64,000 nt of DNA from Anadara kagoshimensis (taxonomy: Eukaryota; Mollusca; Bivalvia; Arcoida; Arcidae): contig CM037863.1 of the NCBI GenBank assembly GCA_021292105.1, positions 3,860,892-3,924,891 of the forward strand, in the 5' to 3' direction. Made by a program: the position numbers and the translations under genes. Below the pieces are notes generated by a model. It did no database searches. It saw only the letters and a list, made by a program, of their open reading frames with translations, and had not been told where the DNA came from. Positions 34,180 through 46,365 of the stretch are shown in pieces (the first letter of the stretch is position 1; each line of letters starts with the position of its first letter).

Positions 34180-34310
34180 GTTATTCGAGATTTTTCCGGG
34201 GTATACGAGATGGTATGACCGTCTTGGCTTTCGTATTTCCTTCGGCTGCGCCTCGGGAAATACGAAACCCAAGACGGTCATACCATCCCGTATACCCCGG
34301 GAAAATTTCG
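34180..34310. repeat. Large foldback with GC-rich apex
   Basis: The arms gagatggtatgaccgtcttgg and its complement pair over about 50 bp around the apex ccttcggctgcgcctcgg. Copies at about 37567-37698 and 40958-41090 lie in the other tandem units. Confidence 0.9.
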
Positions 34311-34999
34311 TGTATTAACTGTGAATCCTGATGTCACCCATGTATTAGAGATTGTAACTGGGATACCGGTTACGTATGGTTCCCCACCATCCATAAATAA
34401 TATATGGCATATATCCGATTAAAAGCCATGTTTCTTTTCAGTTTTTTCAACAAAGTGTTGTTAATCTTGTTTAATCAGACGCTTTACTCTTTCCATCCTA
34501 TAAATTCTATACATGAGATTTATTCCGTATAATACACCTGAACTAATAAGACCTTTTACGTGTTAAAAAGTATGTTCCCGTGATATCTATAGCGCCAATC
34601 TATTTCAACACACTTTATTTAGTCCGGTTAAAAGACCCTCTACACATTAAATTGCACGTTTTTCCCATAGGTGGGTCTTTTAACCGGACTATATATATAT
34701 ATATATAGCGCCGATTTAATTTCTTTTAATGATTTTTATTGATTTCAAGTTTTTTCGAGTGTTTTAAAGGGGCATGGTTATTTTTGGGGGTATTTAAAAA
34801 CGCAAAAAATGCGCATTTATAAATGTCTGAACTAAAAAGGCCCTCTGTGTGTTAAAAAGTATGTTTTTCCTATAAAAAGGATTTTAAAACCGGACTATAT
34901 ATAGCGCCGATCTATTTCAACACACTCATTTCGTCCAAAAATGGTACGTTTTGGTAGGGTACGTTATGGCATGGGTACGTATTAGTTACTAACCGAGTC

Positions 35000-35110
35000 A
35001 GAGGGGTTCATCAATTTGAAACACCTGGGCACGTGCGTTTAGTGATCCCGAACCGCGAAGCGGTGAGGGATTACGAGCACGTGCCCAGGTGTTTCAAATT
35101 GATGGACCCC
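35000..35110. repeat. Foldback around GAACCGCGAAGCGG apex
   Basis: The left arm catcaatttgaaacacctgg and its complement on the right extend through gcacgtgc, and the apex includes ccgcgaagcgg. Copies lie in each 3.39-kb unit (about 38390-38500 and 41780-41890). Confidence 0.9.
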
Positions 35111-35164
35111 GACGACGAGGTTGGTAACTGACTTACACGATAACTCTTTTGTTTTCTTCGGGTC

Positions 35165-35295
35165 GGTAACCAACTTGAATACTCGATTGTCTATTGTTTA
35201 CTAGCACGTGCCTAAGTGTTTCAAGTTGAACCACCGGGTAGTTCAACTTGAAACACCTGGGCACGTGCTAGTAATCAATAGACAATCGAGATATC
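35165..35295. repeat. Foldback around ACCACCGGGTAGTT apex
   Basis: The left arm ctcgattgtctattgtttac, with gcacgtgcc and caagttgaa further in, pairs with its complement ending caatagacaatcgag. It shares gcacgtgcc and tgtttcaa with the preceding foldback, so the two are related. It recurs in the other two units. Confidence 0.9.
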
Positions 35296-35870
35296 CAAAA
35301 TAAAACAACAAATACAAAAATCATGACATTAAAAATTTATTAAGTCCAATTCTCATAACAAAAATTTTGCTTTTGGGATCGTAATTTGAACACGGATCGG
35401 TATGTTCGTGTTCGATGTATTAAACATGTTTAAGCATAACAATGTTGACGGGGATCTTTTTAGCCAAGTATAATGCTAGCCTACAACGTAAAATTGCGGA
35501 CATATGTTAAATACTCTTTTACAAATTCAAACTTATACGTACCTATTCCATTTCCATAAGTGAAAGCACCCATTTGAAATGGACCGCCGTCATCAAGCAT
35601 TGAGGGTACATCTACGGCTTTTTGTAAAATTTTGAAAACGCCTGTTCTTCGTAACAGTCTTCTATGGTTTTATATGTATTTTGGGTAATAAAAATCTGTT
35701 CATTTTGAAATCTAATGCTTCACTCAATATTTCGTCTGAATTGTAGTCAGACATCTTGAACAGTGTGTATTGAATTAAAAAACTTCGTGCGTTTGTTTTT
35801 AAACTTTCGCTCATGCGTAACATGACATTGCATTATTTCTAAAATAATAATAATAATTTTTCGGCTGCCA

Positions 35871-38800
35871 AGTGGGCGGAATCTTCAGAGCTTATGGACG
35901 ACAAACTGCCGAGAGATAGATTGCAGGAGACTTAAAATTGTCAAGATAATCTGTCAATTCGGCACTGATTCGTTAGCTCAGTGTTTAACTTTCGACTGGT
36001 CTGTACTGTATAGTAGCGTGAAAGGAATGATTATGCAAGTCTGGTGCAAATTCCACCAAACAAGCCGTAGTCGCGTCCTTGCTAAGTTGTTACAGGGGCA
36101 TGCTCCACCCAGCCAAGAGATATTTTTGAAAAAATGGTGCATTTGTTGCATTTTTTGTGCATTCAGATTCTAATGATCGAAATTTCTGTCACTTCACCTA
36201 CAGCGGATGACGTCTCGGTATTTTTTATATCCTTGTGTGTCCTAAGTTCGTGGTACTAACAGTTTGTGTCAAAAAATTAATAGGCAATCTTCAGAAAACA
36301 ATAAACATTTGGATCTCATTTCAAATTTCTTGTCACTTCATTTTCAAAATCAGAAATAATCTCGTCCATTTTCGTTATATATATACCGGTAAACATCGTT
36401 TGTAAACAATACCCTTGGGTTAGATGCTATTTTGAAGAACGGGCGGAAAGTTCGTGGGAGGTCTCCCGGATTGCGTGATTTCACGTGATCAATGCCTAAA
36501 AAACTTATTTTTTCTAAAAGAAATATTTTAAGTAGTCTAGTTTAGATTTACAACAAAATTTGTTTAAAAAAAATAAAAATTCATAACAGTAAAAAACGAT
36601 TATACACTTTCGGTATGACATGAGCAATTGACAAAGTGAAAAATGCATATATTTTACTAATTTGGCGTAAGTATTACACGTTTTTGATTTCGCTAATAAC
36701 TAAATTTACCTGGTACAAAATGTTTCAAACGAGGATCGGATAAATAGGTCAGAGACTCCATGATTTATATAACATGTGACGAAAAAATAAAGAGATAGTT
36801 TTAGAACAATTTAGGAATAGTAAAATCTGTCTAAAAATTGAAATTTCCTATATTTTTATATATTTTCTTATTTTTAAAATATTTTAACATTTTTCTAACT
36901 AAGAATGAAAAGTTGAACACTTAGGGTGCCTTTTTGACTTTGAACATGTGCATTGATGTGCTTCCTATGATTGATATCCGGTGTAAACAAGTTCATGGAA
37001 AAGTCTGGTCAAAAACCAAATCCAACTAGAAAAAATTATAATGATAAAAAAAGACAAATACGGGACTTTTCTTGAAAATTGGAAAAACTGGCTTGTTGGA
37101 TTTTTTGATAGTTGATGCAGAAACCTCAACTGAAACTAAGGTGTCATCTGTAATATTACATGTATTATTATCATTTAGTATAACAAGTATACGATCAAGC
37201 CGACGCAGTAATACTATTATGTAGTATAACAAAACATTATCACTAGAGCTGACGGAGTAAGTGCAACACACACACACACACACACACACACACTTTTACA
37301 AAAAAAACCAGACTTAATATTTAGATTCAATATTAATTTTTAATAGCATAAATGCCATTTTTTAAATTATCTCAGAAATGTTTAATAAATTTAATATTTT
37401 CGTTTTTTTTCAATTAATTAAAATTTGATAGAAAAGATTAACTTGTTGAGTTGTTCCAACTTAATTATTTAATACTAATATTTTAAACCACATTACAATA
37501 TTCCAGTAACTGCAGCATAACTTAAATTTTCAAATGTTGGTCGAGATCAGACCAAAGTGGTAATAAATTCGTTATTCGAGATTTTTCCGGGGTATACGAG
37601 ATGGTATGACCGTCTTGGCTTTCGTATTTCCTTCGGCTGCGCCTCGGGAAATACGAAACCCAAGACGGTCATACCATCCCGTATACCCCGGGAAAATTTC
37701 GTGTATTAACTGTGAATCCTGATGTCACCCATGTATTAGAGATTGTAACTGGGATACCGGTTACGTATGGTTCCCCACCATCCATAAATAATATATGGCA
37801 TATATCCGATTAAAAGCCATGTTTCTTTTTCAGTTTTTTCAACAAAGTGTTGTTAATCTTGTTTAATCAGACGCTTTACTCTTTCCATCCTATAAATTCT
37901 ATACATGAGATTTATTCCGTATAATACACCTGAACTAATAAGACCTTTTACGTGTTAAAAAGTATGTTCCCGTGATATCTATAGCGCCAATCTATTTCAA
38001 CACACTTTATTTAGTCCGGTTAAAAGACCCTCTACACATTAAATTGCACGTTTTTCCCATAGGTGGGTCTTTTAACCGGACTATATATATATATATATAG
38101 CGCCGATTTAATTTCTTTTAATGATTTTTATTGATTTCAAGTTTTTTCGAGTGTTTTAAAGGGGCATGGTTATTTTTGGGGGTATTTAAAAACGCAAAAA
38201 ATGCGCATTTATAAATGTCTGAACTAAAAAGGCCCTCTGTGTGTTAAAAAGTATGTTTTTCCTATAAAAAGGATTTTAAAACCGGACTATATATAGCGCC
38301 GATCTATTTCAACACACTCATTTCGTCCAAAAATGGTACGTTTTGGTAGGGTACGTTATGGCATGGGTACGTATTAGTTACTAACCGAGTCAGAGGGGTT
38401 CATCAATTTGAAACACCTGGGCACGTGCGTTTAGTGATCCCGAACCGCGAAGCGGTGAGGGATTACGAGCACGTGCCCAGGTGTTTCAAATTGATGGACC
38501 CCGACGACGAGGTTGGTAACTGACTTACACGATAACTCTTTTGTTTTCTTCGGGTCGGTAACCAACTTGAATACTCGATTGTCTATTGTTTACTAGCACG
38601 TGCCTAAGTGTTTCAAGTTGAACCACCGGGTAGTTCAACTTGAAACACCTGGGCACGTGCTAGTAATCAATAGACAATCGAGATATCCAAAATAAAACAA
38701 CAAATACAAAAATCATGACATTAAAAATTTATTAAGTCCAATTCTCATAACAAAAATTTTGCTTTTGGGATCGTAATTTGAACACGGATCGGTATGTTCG

Positions 38801-39251
38801 TGTTCGATGTATTAAACATGTTTAAGCATAACAATGTTGACGGGGATCTTTTTAGCCAAGTATAATGCTAGCCTACAACGTAAAATTGCGGACATATGTT
38901 AAATACTCTTTTACAAATTCAAACTTATACGTACCTATTCCATTTCCATAAGTGAAAGCACCCATTTGAAATGGACCGCCGTCATCAAGCATTGAGGGTA
39001 CATCTACGGCTTTTTGTAAAATTTTGAAAACGCCTGTTCTTCGTAACAGTCTTCTATGGTTTTATATGTATTTTGGGTAATAAAAATCTGTTCATTTTGA
39101 AATCTAATGCTTCACTCAATATTTCGTCTGAATTGTAGTCAGACATCTTGAACAGTGTGTATTGAATTAAAAAACTTCGTGCGTTTGTTTTAAACTTTCG
39201 CTCATGCGTAACATGACATTGCATTATTTCTAAAATAATAATAATAATTTT
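35871..39251. repeat. 3.39-kb tandem unit, copy 2
   Basis: Nearly identical to copy 1 over its full length. The differences seen are one- or two-base indels in homopolymers (for example ctcggtatttt for ctcggtttt, and a shorter T run near the end) and CA-run length. The junction with copy 1 is a short (AAT)n run. Confidence 0.95.
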
Positions 39252-42200
39252 TCGGCTGCCAAGTGGGCGGAATCTTCAGAGCTTATGGACGACAAACTGC
39301 CGAGAGATAGATTGCAGGAGACTTAAAATTGTCAAGATAATCTGTCAATTCGGCACTGATTCGTTAGCTCAGTGTTTAACTTTCGACTGGTCTGTACTGT
39401 ATAGTAGCGTGAAAGGAATGATTATGCAAGTCTGGTGCAAATTCCACCAAACAAGCCGTAGTCGCGTCCTTGCTAAGTTGTTACAGGGGCATGCTCCACC
39501 CAGCCAAGAGATATTTTTGAAAAAATGGTGCATTTGTTGCATTTTTTGTGCATTCAGATTCTAATGATCGAAATTTCTGTCACTTCACCTACAGCGGATG
39601 ACGTCTCGGTATTTTTTATATCCTTGTGTGTCCTAAGTTCGTGGTACTAACAGTTTGTGTCAAAAAATTAATAGGCAATCTTCAGAAAACAATAAACATT
39701 TGGATCTCATTTCAAATTTCTTGTCACTTCATTTTCAAAATCAGAAATAATCTCGTCCATTTTCGTTATATATATACCGGTAAACATCGTTTGTAAACAA
39801 TACCCTTGGGTTAGATGCTATTTTGAAGAACGGGCGGAAAGTTCGTGGGAGGTCTCCCGGATTGCGTGATTTCACGTGATCAATGCCTAAAAAACTTATT
39901 TTTTCTAAAAGAAATATTTTAAGTAGTCTAGTTTAGATTTACAACAAAATTTGTTTAAAAAAAATAAAAATTCATAACAGTAAAAAACGATTATACACTT
40001 TCGGTATGACATGAGCAATTGACAAAGTGAAAAATGCATATATTTTACTAATTTGGCGTAAGTATTACACGTTTTTGATTTCGCTAATAACTAAATTTAC
40101 CTGGTACAAAATGTTTCAAACGAGGATCGGATAAATAGGTCAGAGACTCCATGATTTATATAACATGTGACGAAAAAATAAAGAGATAGTTTTAGAACAA
40201 TTTAGGAATAGTAAAATCTGTCTAAAAATTGAAATTTCCTATATTTTTATATATTTTCTTATTTTTAAAATATTTTAACATTTTTCTAACTAAGAATGAA
40301 AAGTTGAACACTTAGGGTGCCTTTTTGACTTTGAACATGTGCATTGATGTGCTTCCTATGATTGATATCCGGTGTAAACAAGTTCATGGAAAAGTCTGGT
40401 CAAAAACCAAATCCAACTAGAAAAAATTATAATGATAAAAAAAGACAAATACGGGACTTTTCTTGAAAATTGGAAAAACTGGCTTGTTGGATTTTTTGAT
40501 AGTTGATGCAGAAACCTCAACTGAAACTAAGGTGTCATCTGTAATATTACATGTATTATTATCATTTAGTATAACAAGTATACGATCAAGCCGACGCAGT
40601 AATACTATTATGTAGTATAACAAAACATTATCACTAGAGCTGACGGAGTAAGTGCAACACACACACACACACACACACACACACTTTTACAAAAAAAACC
40701 AGACTTAATATTTAGATTCAATATTAATTTTTAATAGCATAAATGCCATTTTTTAAATTATCTCAGAAATGTTTAATAAATTTAATATTTTCGTTTTTTT
40801 TCAATTAATTAAAATTTGATAGAAAAGATTAACTTGTTGAGTTGTTCCAACTTAATTATTTAATACTAATATTTTAAACCACATTACAATATTCCAGTAA
40901 CTGCAGCATAACTTAAATTTTCAAATGTTGGTCGAGATCAGACCAAAGTGGTAATAAATTCGTTATTCGAGATTTTTCCGGGGTATACGAGATGGTATGA
41001 CCGTCTTGGCTTTCGTATTTCCTTCGGCTGCGCCTCGGGAAATACGAAACCCAAGACGGTCATACCATCCCGTATACCCCGGGAAAATTTCGTGTATTAA
41101 CTGTGAATCCTGATGTCACCCATGTATTAGAGATTGTAACTGGGATACCGGTTACGTATGGTTCCCCACCATCCATAAATAATATATGGCATATATCCGA
41201 TTAAAAGCCATGTTTCTTTTTCAGTTTTTTCAACAAAGTGTTGTTAATCTTGTTTAATCAGACGCTTTACTCTTTCCATCCTATAAATTCTATACATGAG
41301 ATTTATTCCGTATAATACACCTGAACTAATAAGACCTTTTACGTGTTAAAAAGTATGTTCCCGTGATATCTATAGCGCCAATCTATTTCAACACACTTTA
41401 TTTAGTCCGGTTAAAAGACCCTCTACACATTAAATTGCACGTTTTTCCCATAGGTGGGTCTTTTAACCGGACTATATATATATATATAGCGCCGATTTAA
41501 TTTCTTTTAATGATTTTTATTGATTTCAAGTTTTTTCGAGTGTTTTAAAGGGGCATGGTTATTTTTGGGGGTATTTAAAAACGCAAAAAATGCGCATTTA
41601 TAAATGTCTGAACTAAAAAGGCCCTCTGTGTGTTAAAAAGTATGTTTTTCCTATAAAAAGGATTTTAAAACCGGACTATATATAGCGCCGATCTATTTCA
41701 ACACACTCATTTCGTCCAAAAATGGTACGTTTTGGTAGGGTACGTTATGGCATGGGTACGTATTAGTTACTAACCGAGTCAGAGGGGTTCATCAATTTGA
41801 AACACCTGGGCACGTGCGTTTAGTGATCCCGAACCGCGAAGCGGTGAGGGATTACGAGCACGTGCCCAGGTGTTTCAAATTGATGGACCCGACGACGAGG
41901 TTGGTAACTGACTTACACGATAACTCTTTTGTTTTCTTCGGGTCGGTAACCAACTTGAATACTCGATTGTCTATTGTTTACTAGCACGTGCCTAAGTGTT
42001 TCAAGTTGAACCACCGGGTAGTTCAACTTGAAACACCTGGGCACGTGCTAGTAATCAATAGACAATCGAGATATCCAAAATAAAACAACAAATACAAAAA
42101 TCATGACATTAAAAATTTATTAAGTCCAATTCTCATAACAAAAATTTTGCTTTTGGGATCGTAATTTGAACACGGATCGGTATGTTCGTGTTCGATGTAT

Positions 42201-42625
42201 TAAACATGTTTAAGCATAACAATGTTGACGGGGATCTTTTTAGCCAAGTATAATGCTAGCCTACAACGTAAAATTGCGGACATATGTTAAATACTCTTTT
42301 ACAAATTCAAACTTATACGTACCTATTCCATTTCCATAAGTGAAAGCACCCATTTGAAATGGACCGCCGTCATCAAGCATTGAGGGTACATCTACGGCTT
42401 TTTGTAAAATTTTGAAAACGCCTGTTCTTCGTAACAGTCTTCTATGGTTTTATATGTATTTTGGGTAATAAAAATCTGTTCATTTTGAAATCTAATGCTT
42501 CACTCAATATTTCGTCTGAATTGTAGTCAGACATCTTGAACAGTGTGTATTGAATTAAAAAACTTCGTGCGTTTGTTTTTAAACTTTCGCTCATGCGTGA
42601 AATGACATTGCATTATTTCTAAAAT
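39252..42625. repeat. 3.39-kb tandem unit, copy 3
   Basis: Nearly identical to copies 1 and 2; it lacks the terminal (AAT)n linker and differs near its end (gcgtgaaatg for gcgtaacatg). Homology stops at about 42625, just before a tRNA-like element. Confidence 0.95.
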
Positions 42626-42639
42626 TTAAAAAAGAGAAA

Positions 42640-42723
42640 AAGAGGACTTCAGTCGGGATTCGAACTCACAACCTCTTCATTGCCAAACAGGCTTGCTATC
42701 CATTGGGCCAGAGTAGGACTTAC
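42640..42723 (-). repeat. tRNA-like element
   Basis: On the minus strand there is an A box (tggcccaatggatagc) and a B box (gagttcgaatcccg) with near-tRNA spacing, and the two ends carry similar agtcct sequences. The anticodon arm does not fold convincingly, so it is a tRNA pseudogene or SINE head and not a confident tRNA gene. Confidence 0.6.
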
Positions 42724-43560
42724 GACTGATAGGTGTTAAAAGGGAGACATATATTTAGTATTTGCTTGATAATTTTCTGCCTTCATGATTCTCTTTTTCG
42801 AAAATGATACTAGATTTTGACCATGTATTTTTAATAAAATAATTAATTGCATTATTTTTAAACTGCTGTATGAATGGTTACTGGCTATAGTATTTTTTTT
42901 AATGAATGAATTTTCTTTAATTTACCTGACAAAGTCTTGCAAATTGATTTATTCATTTAAAAGTCTGTCGCCACGGAAATCGCCAGTTGTTAAATTTTGT
43001 TGCCAATTTCATTACTGTGTCGCCAAACAGGGTAAATTTTGTGATTTTTTTACGTCACATGCGTTTTTAATGTTGTGTATATATTGCCTTGATGAACGGT
43101 TACCTTCTAAAGGCAGTTGTGTATGAAGTACATTTGTACCGCGCTGACCTGGTAAACTAAAAAAGCAAACATCGATTCCTTTTTTAAATTTCTTTGAAAG
43201 TTAATGCAGATTTGAATTAAAGTTTTCGGTTCCGAAAAATCGTACATTGGAAGGCCTTCTCGGCATAGAAAGTGACATTTTCAATGAATTTTATTGAATA
43301 AAAAAACTCGTAGAACCCCTCTCAGGCCTCTGATTTTGCGTCGCCGCGTGTTACAATGAATGAACACGTATAGGAGGGTTTGCGCTGAGCATCGCCAACG
43401 TCGCCAATTGCGATTTTGTTTCTTTAACTGGCGACTAAACACGGCGCTTTGCCATTTTTCTGGCCACAAGTTTTCAAAGTTTACCGGTATCTTGGTCACC
43501 AGTAATTAACAGGTGTTAAAATATTGCTATGACGTCATCCTTTGTTCTTTTGAGTCTAAT
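42724..43560. other. Intergenic stretch
   Basis: No recognised gene. Short open frames on both strands (42902-43126 plus, 43281-43499 minus) sit in sequence with repeated gtcgcc motifs but show no known domain. Confidence 0.35.
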
Positions 43561-43566
43561 ATCCAA

Positions 43567-43690
43567 CATACTTGAACTGGACCGGTGCAAACAATCCAAT
43601 ATGTTGTGACAACAGTCCAATATTTTCAAACTTATTGGACTGTTTTCACAATATATTGGATCGTTGGCACCAGTCCAGTTTAAGTACACT
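43567..43690. repeat. Foldback around AATATTTTCAAACTTATT
   Basis: The left arm acttgaactggaccggtgc through aatccaatat and gacaacagtccaat pairs with the right arm attggactgttttcac through aatatattgga and cagtccagtttaagt. Each arm is about 55 bp with a few mismatches. Confidence 0.85.
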
Positions 43691-43920
43691 GGAATCGGAA
43701 AGAAAAAAAAACAACAAAAACATCAGTATATTGATTTTACTAACACCAAAACTAAATATGATTTACAATCAAAATCAGACAAATCATAAAAATCCGATAC
43801 GCGAAAGCAAATATCTCAAATGATGCAGGGTTCGTTACAACAACACGGATCCGTTTATTGCCCTTTTATTGAATTGCTTTGACCTGCAAAATATAAACAT
43901 TAGATATTTTTCAACACGGA

Positions 43921-43945
43921 ACACACACACACACACACACACACA

Positions 43946-44004
<59 letters not shown>

Positions 44005-44008
44005 ACAC
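43921..44008. repeat. (CA)n-(CT)n-(CA)n compound microsatellite
   Basis: A CA run, a CT run and a second CA run in direct succession. Confidence 0.97.
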
Positions 44009-44620
44009 CATTCAATCTTATATATATACGCAGATTACACAGTTTGACCAACTTTTCATTGATAAACAATTATAGAGACCGGAGGATCTACACACATCTA
44101 CAAGCTTTAAAACATTTTTATCGGGTTAAAGTTGCGTGTCTTACACATTATAACTAAATTTGGTCATAATACCAACATATTTTTGTTAGATAAATCATGG
44201 GTAAATTGAATGCAGATCAAATAAAATCGTTGCATATATTATATAAAAATGTAGTATTGAACATACCTGTTTTAGCGAATTAAGTTTCTAAATCCTAAGA
44301 ATGATTTCACGATTAAATCCAAACACATTGACAGTAAATATTTTTGGCGCGCTTCGTGCATTTGCGTGATGACAATATCACTAACGGGGACTGATTATAT
44401 TTCACAAAAACCGTGTTAATAGTCACGTAAACGGCGGGTGACCTACTATATATCCTCAACTCTGTTCACGAATTAATTTAGGGGTTACATACAGGAATAC
44501 AAGTTTTATATTTTTATTTTCTTATTTCTTAATTTGTGATACTGATTGATTTATTCATAAATTTTTCCCTGATTTACTTGATTTGTTCTTTTTCCTTTTT
44601 ATGTTTGTTTTTGCAATATT
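44009..44620. other. Intergenic stretch
   Basis: AT-rich, with no supported feature. Confidence 0.4.
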
Positions 44621-44624
44621 TTAA

Positions 44625-44740
44625 GTAAGATATAAGCCTCAAACTGCCCAGTATGTAAAATATTGGACTGGCCTCGGCGCTTCGCGCCTCGACAAGTCCA
44701 ATATTTTACATACTGGACAGTTTTTCGGCTTATATTCTTT
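44625..44740. repeat. Foldback with GGCGCTTCGCGCC apex
   Basis: Arms of about 45 bp (atataagcc, actgcccagtatgtaaa, atattggact and their complements) flank the GC-rich self-complementary apex ggcgcttcgcgcc. The layout parallels the 34180 foldback although the arms are unrelated. Confidence 0.88.
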
Positions 44741-45049
44741 ACATAACACATTGAAGCCAGTGACGGATCGGCGAGTGTCACTGAATAAACACAGTAATAT
44801 TAAGATCGTTGTCTTAGGTGTGAATGTAAGACCTTCTAATTATGGGCAGGTAGATCCAGGTAATATTGGAGCCTGTCGACACTGCCTGAGTATATACCCA
44901 GGTGCCCTCCCGATGTCATCAGACAGTTTAAACACCGATGGACTCGGAATTATTGTAAAATCCAAAATAAAATATAATAAAGGTTTACCCTTTGTGATGT
45001 TAATTTAATATATTTAATCATTCTAATCTTATGTATCACATAAGCGTCA

Positions 45050-46365
45050 ATTTTTCAATATATTTCAACACACTATAAAGTCCTGGTAAATTAAAAAACG
45101 GACACGTGTATGTTAACCGGGCCATATATCTGTGAAATAGATCGACGCTGTATATATAGTCCGTTTTTTTTATTGAAAAAAACGTACTTTTCAACACGTT
45201 GAGGTACATATTAGTTTAGGTGTATTATACGGAATAAATATCATATTGTTATTTCCAGCATCTAAAATACTCAGATCTTCATTGCTCTATAGATTATTGA
45301 GGTGTTTTTGATGCAAAAGAAATAAAGTCGACTCTCGTTAATTTGAAATAGGTTGAATCGAAATTTCGCTTAAATCGGAATGATACAAATAGTCCCGTCA
45401 GATCGCTATGTATTTCTATGTAAATTTGTTTGTTAATTCGATATGACGAATTTGAAGCGAATTTTCAGTACAAATTACAAAACATTACGAATATTCCCAT
45501 GTTTAAATCGAAGTGAACTTTCAATTCAAATTACGAAAATTCCCATGTTTAAATCAAAGTGAACTTTCAGTCCAAATTACGAAAATTCCAATGTTTAAAT
45601 TGAATAAAAAATACACAAAAATATTTTATCTTAAACTTGAACAATACCTGAAATAATTGTCCATCTCTTATTTGAAAAGTGTAAATAGTTACAGAGTGGC
45701 GGCTTATTCGGAAGATTCATTTCCGACTAAAACTACCCATGAAAAATTTTTTTACTCGACATACCGGTCATTAGGAAAGTGTCAGTCAGTAAAAGGAGAA
45801 ATTTCATTAGTGTAAACTTAAAAAGTGGGCAGTCTTCTACTTCCACAGTCAGTGATTAACAGCATACCCTCAAGCCCTTTGAGCTATGAAGAATTGTATA
45901 CACACTCCAGCTCATTGTGTAAGGTTTTAATTACAGGCGTGTGACGTGACAAGCTGTGGTTTTAAAAATCGCCCAAGTTAGTAATGGTCATTAATCAGAT
46001 TAACTCATAGGTGAAAGCATTGGCTTAAGATAATTAAGGTGTCGTAACCAGCTTATGTCCATTCAGAATTGGTTTCCCCGGGTATTTAACTACGTATTTA
46101 ATTACACAATTCACAGACACCCATCCATCTTCAAGATAACGAAAATGAACACGTCTTGACTATCTACACAGACAACAGATTATTGGTAGCAAATTTCATC
46201 TAAATCCATCAAGCCGTTCCCGAGATATGCATTAGCATATGGTCTTTAGAATAATAATAATAAGAAGAAGAAGAAGAAGAAGAAGAAAAAGAAAAAGAAG
46301 AAGAAGAAGAAGAAGAAACAGAAGGAAAACAATATGATTCCCCACCTTCGGTGGTGGGGAATCAT
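45050..46365. repeat. Dispersed repeat, 5'-truncated copy 0
   Basis: Homologous to parts of 50640-51640 and to 52250-52700. It contains a left pogo-like end (gtcgactctcgttaattt at about 45328), the segment ggtttccccgggtatttaac, the 3' phrase ccgttcccgagatatgc, an AAG/AAT microsatellite and a final hairpin. The right pogo-like end present in copy 3 is missing here. Confidence 0.75.
46334..46365. repeat. Conserved 12-bp hairpin closing repeat copy 0
   Basis: atgattccccac pairs perfectly with gtggggaatcat around an 8-base loop. Equivalent hairpins close the next copies at 47821-47847 (3-base loop), 52669-52700 and 52734-52761. Each follows an AAG/AAT microsatellite. Confidence 0.9.

Larger units (their letters stand above)
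32475..35870. repeat. 3.39-kb tandem unit, copy 1
   Basis: First of three tandem copies beginning tcggctgccaagtgggcgg. In order it contains a minus-oriented ctggtctgtactgta terminus, about 1.2 kb of AT-rich sequence, a (CA)n run at about 33877-33900, a large foldback at 34180-34310, a fragment of the dispersed repeat that begins tagagattgtaactgg, a hairpin around ccggttaaaagaccc (34622-34690), and two more foldbacks (35000-35110, 35165-35295). An 87-codon minus-strand frame beginning in the CA run recurs in each copy but has no domain and is not called as a gene. Confidence 0.95.

Noticed and set aside
33638-40680. Identical 87-codon minus-strand frame present three times (33638, 37026, 40417)
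   Set aside because: It begins in a CA microsatellite and is identical only because the 3.39-kb units are. No domain, splice signal or independent conservation is visible.
42640-42723. Functional tRNA gene
   Set aside because: A and B boxes are good, but the anticodon arm and acceptor pairing do not close into a convincing cloverleaf.
42902-43499. Short frames on both strands with repeated gtcgcc
   Set aside because: No recognisable domain. The gtcgcc motif recurs on both strands and explains the protein-like composition.
44751-45008. 85-codon plus-strand frame with KIVVLGVNVRPSNYGQVD
   Set aside because: It looks somewhat protein-like but lies between a foldback and a dispersed repeat, with no homologue I recognise and no clear splice sites. 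Left uncalled.
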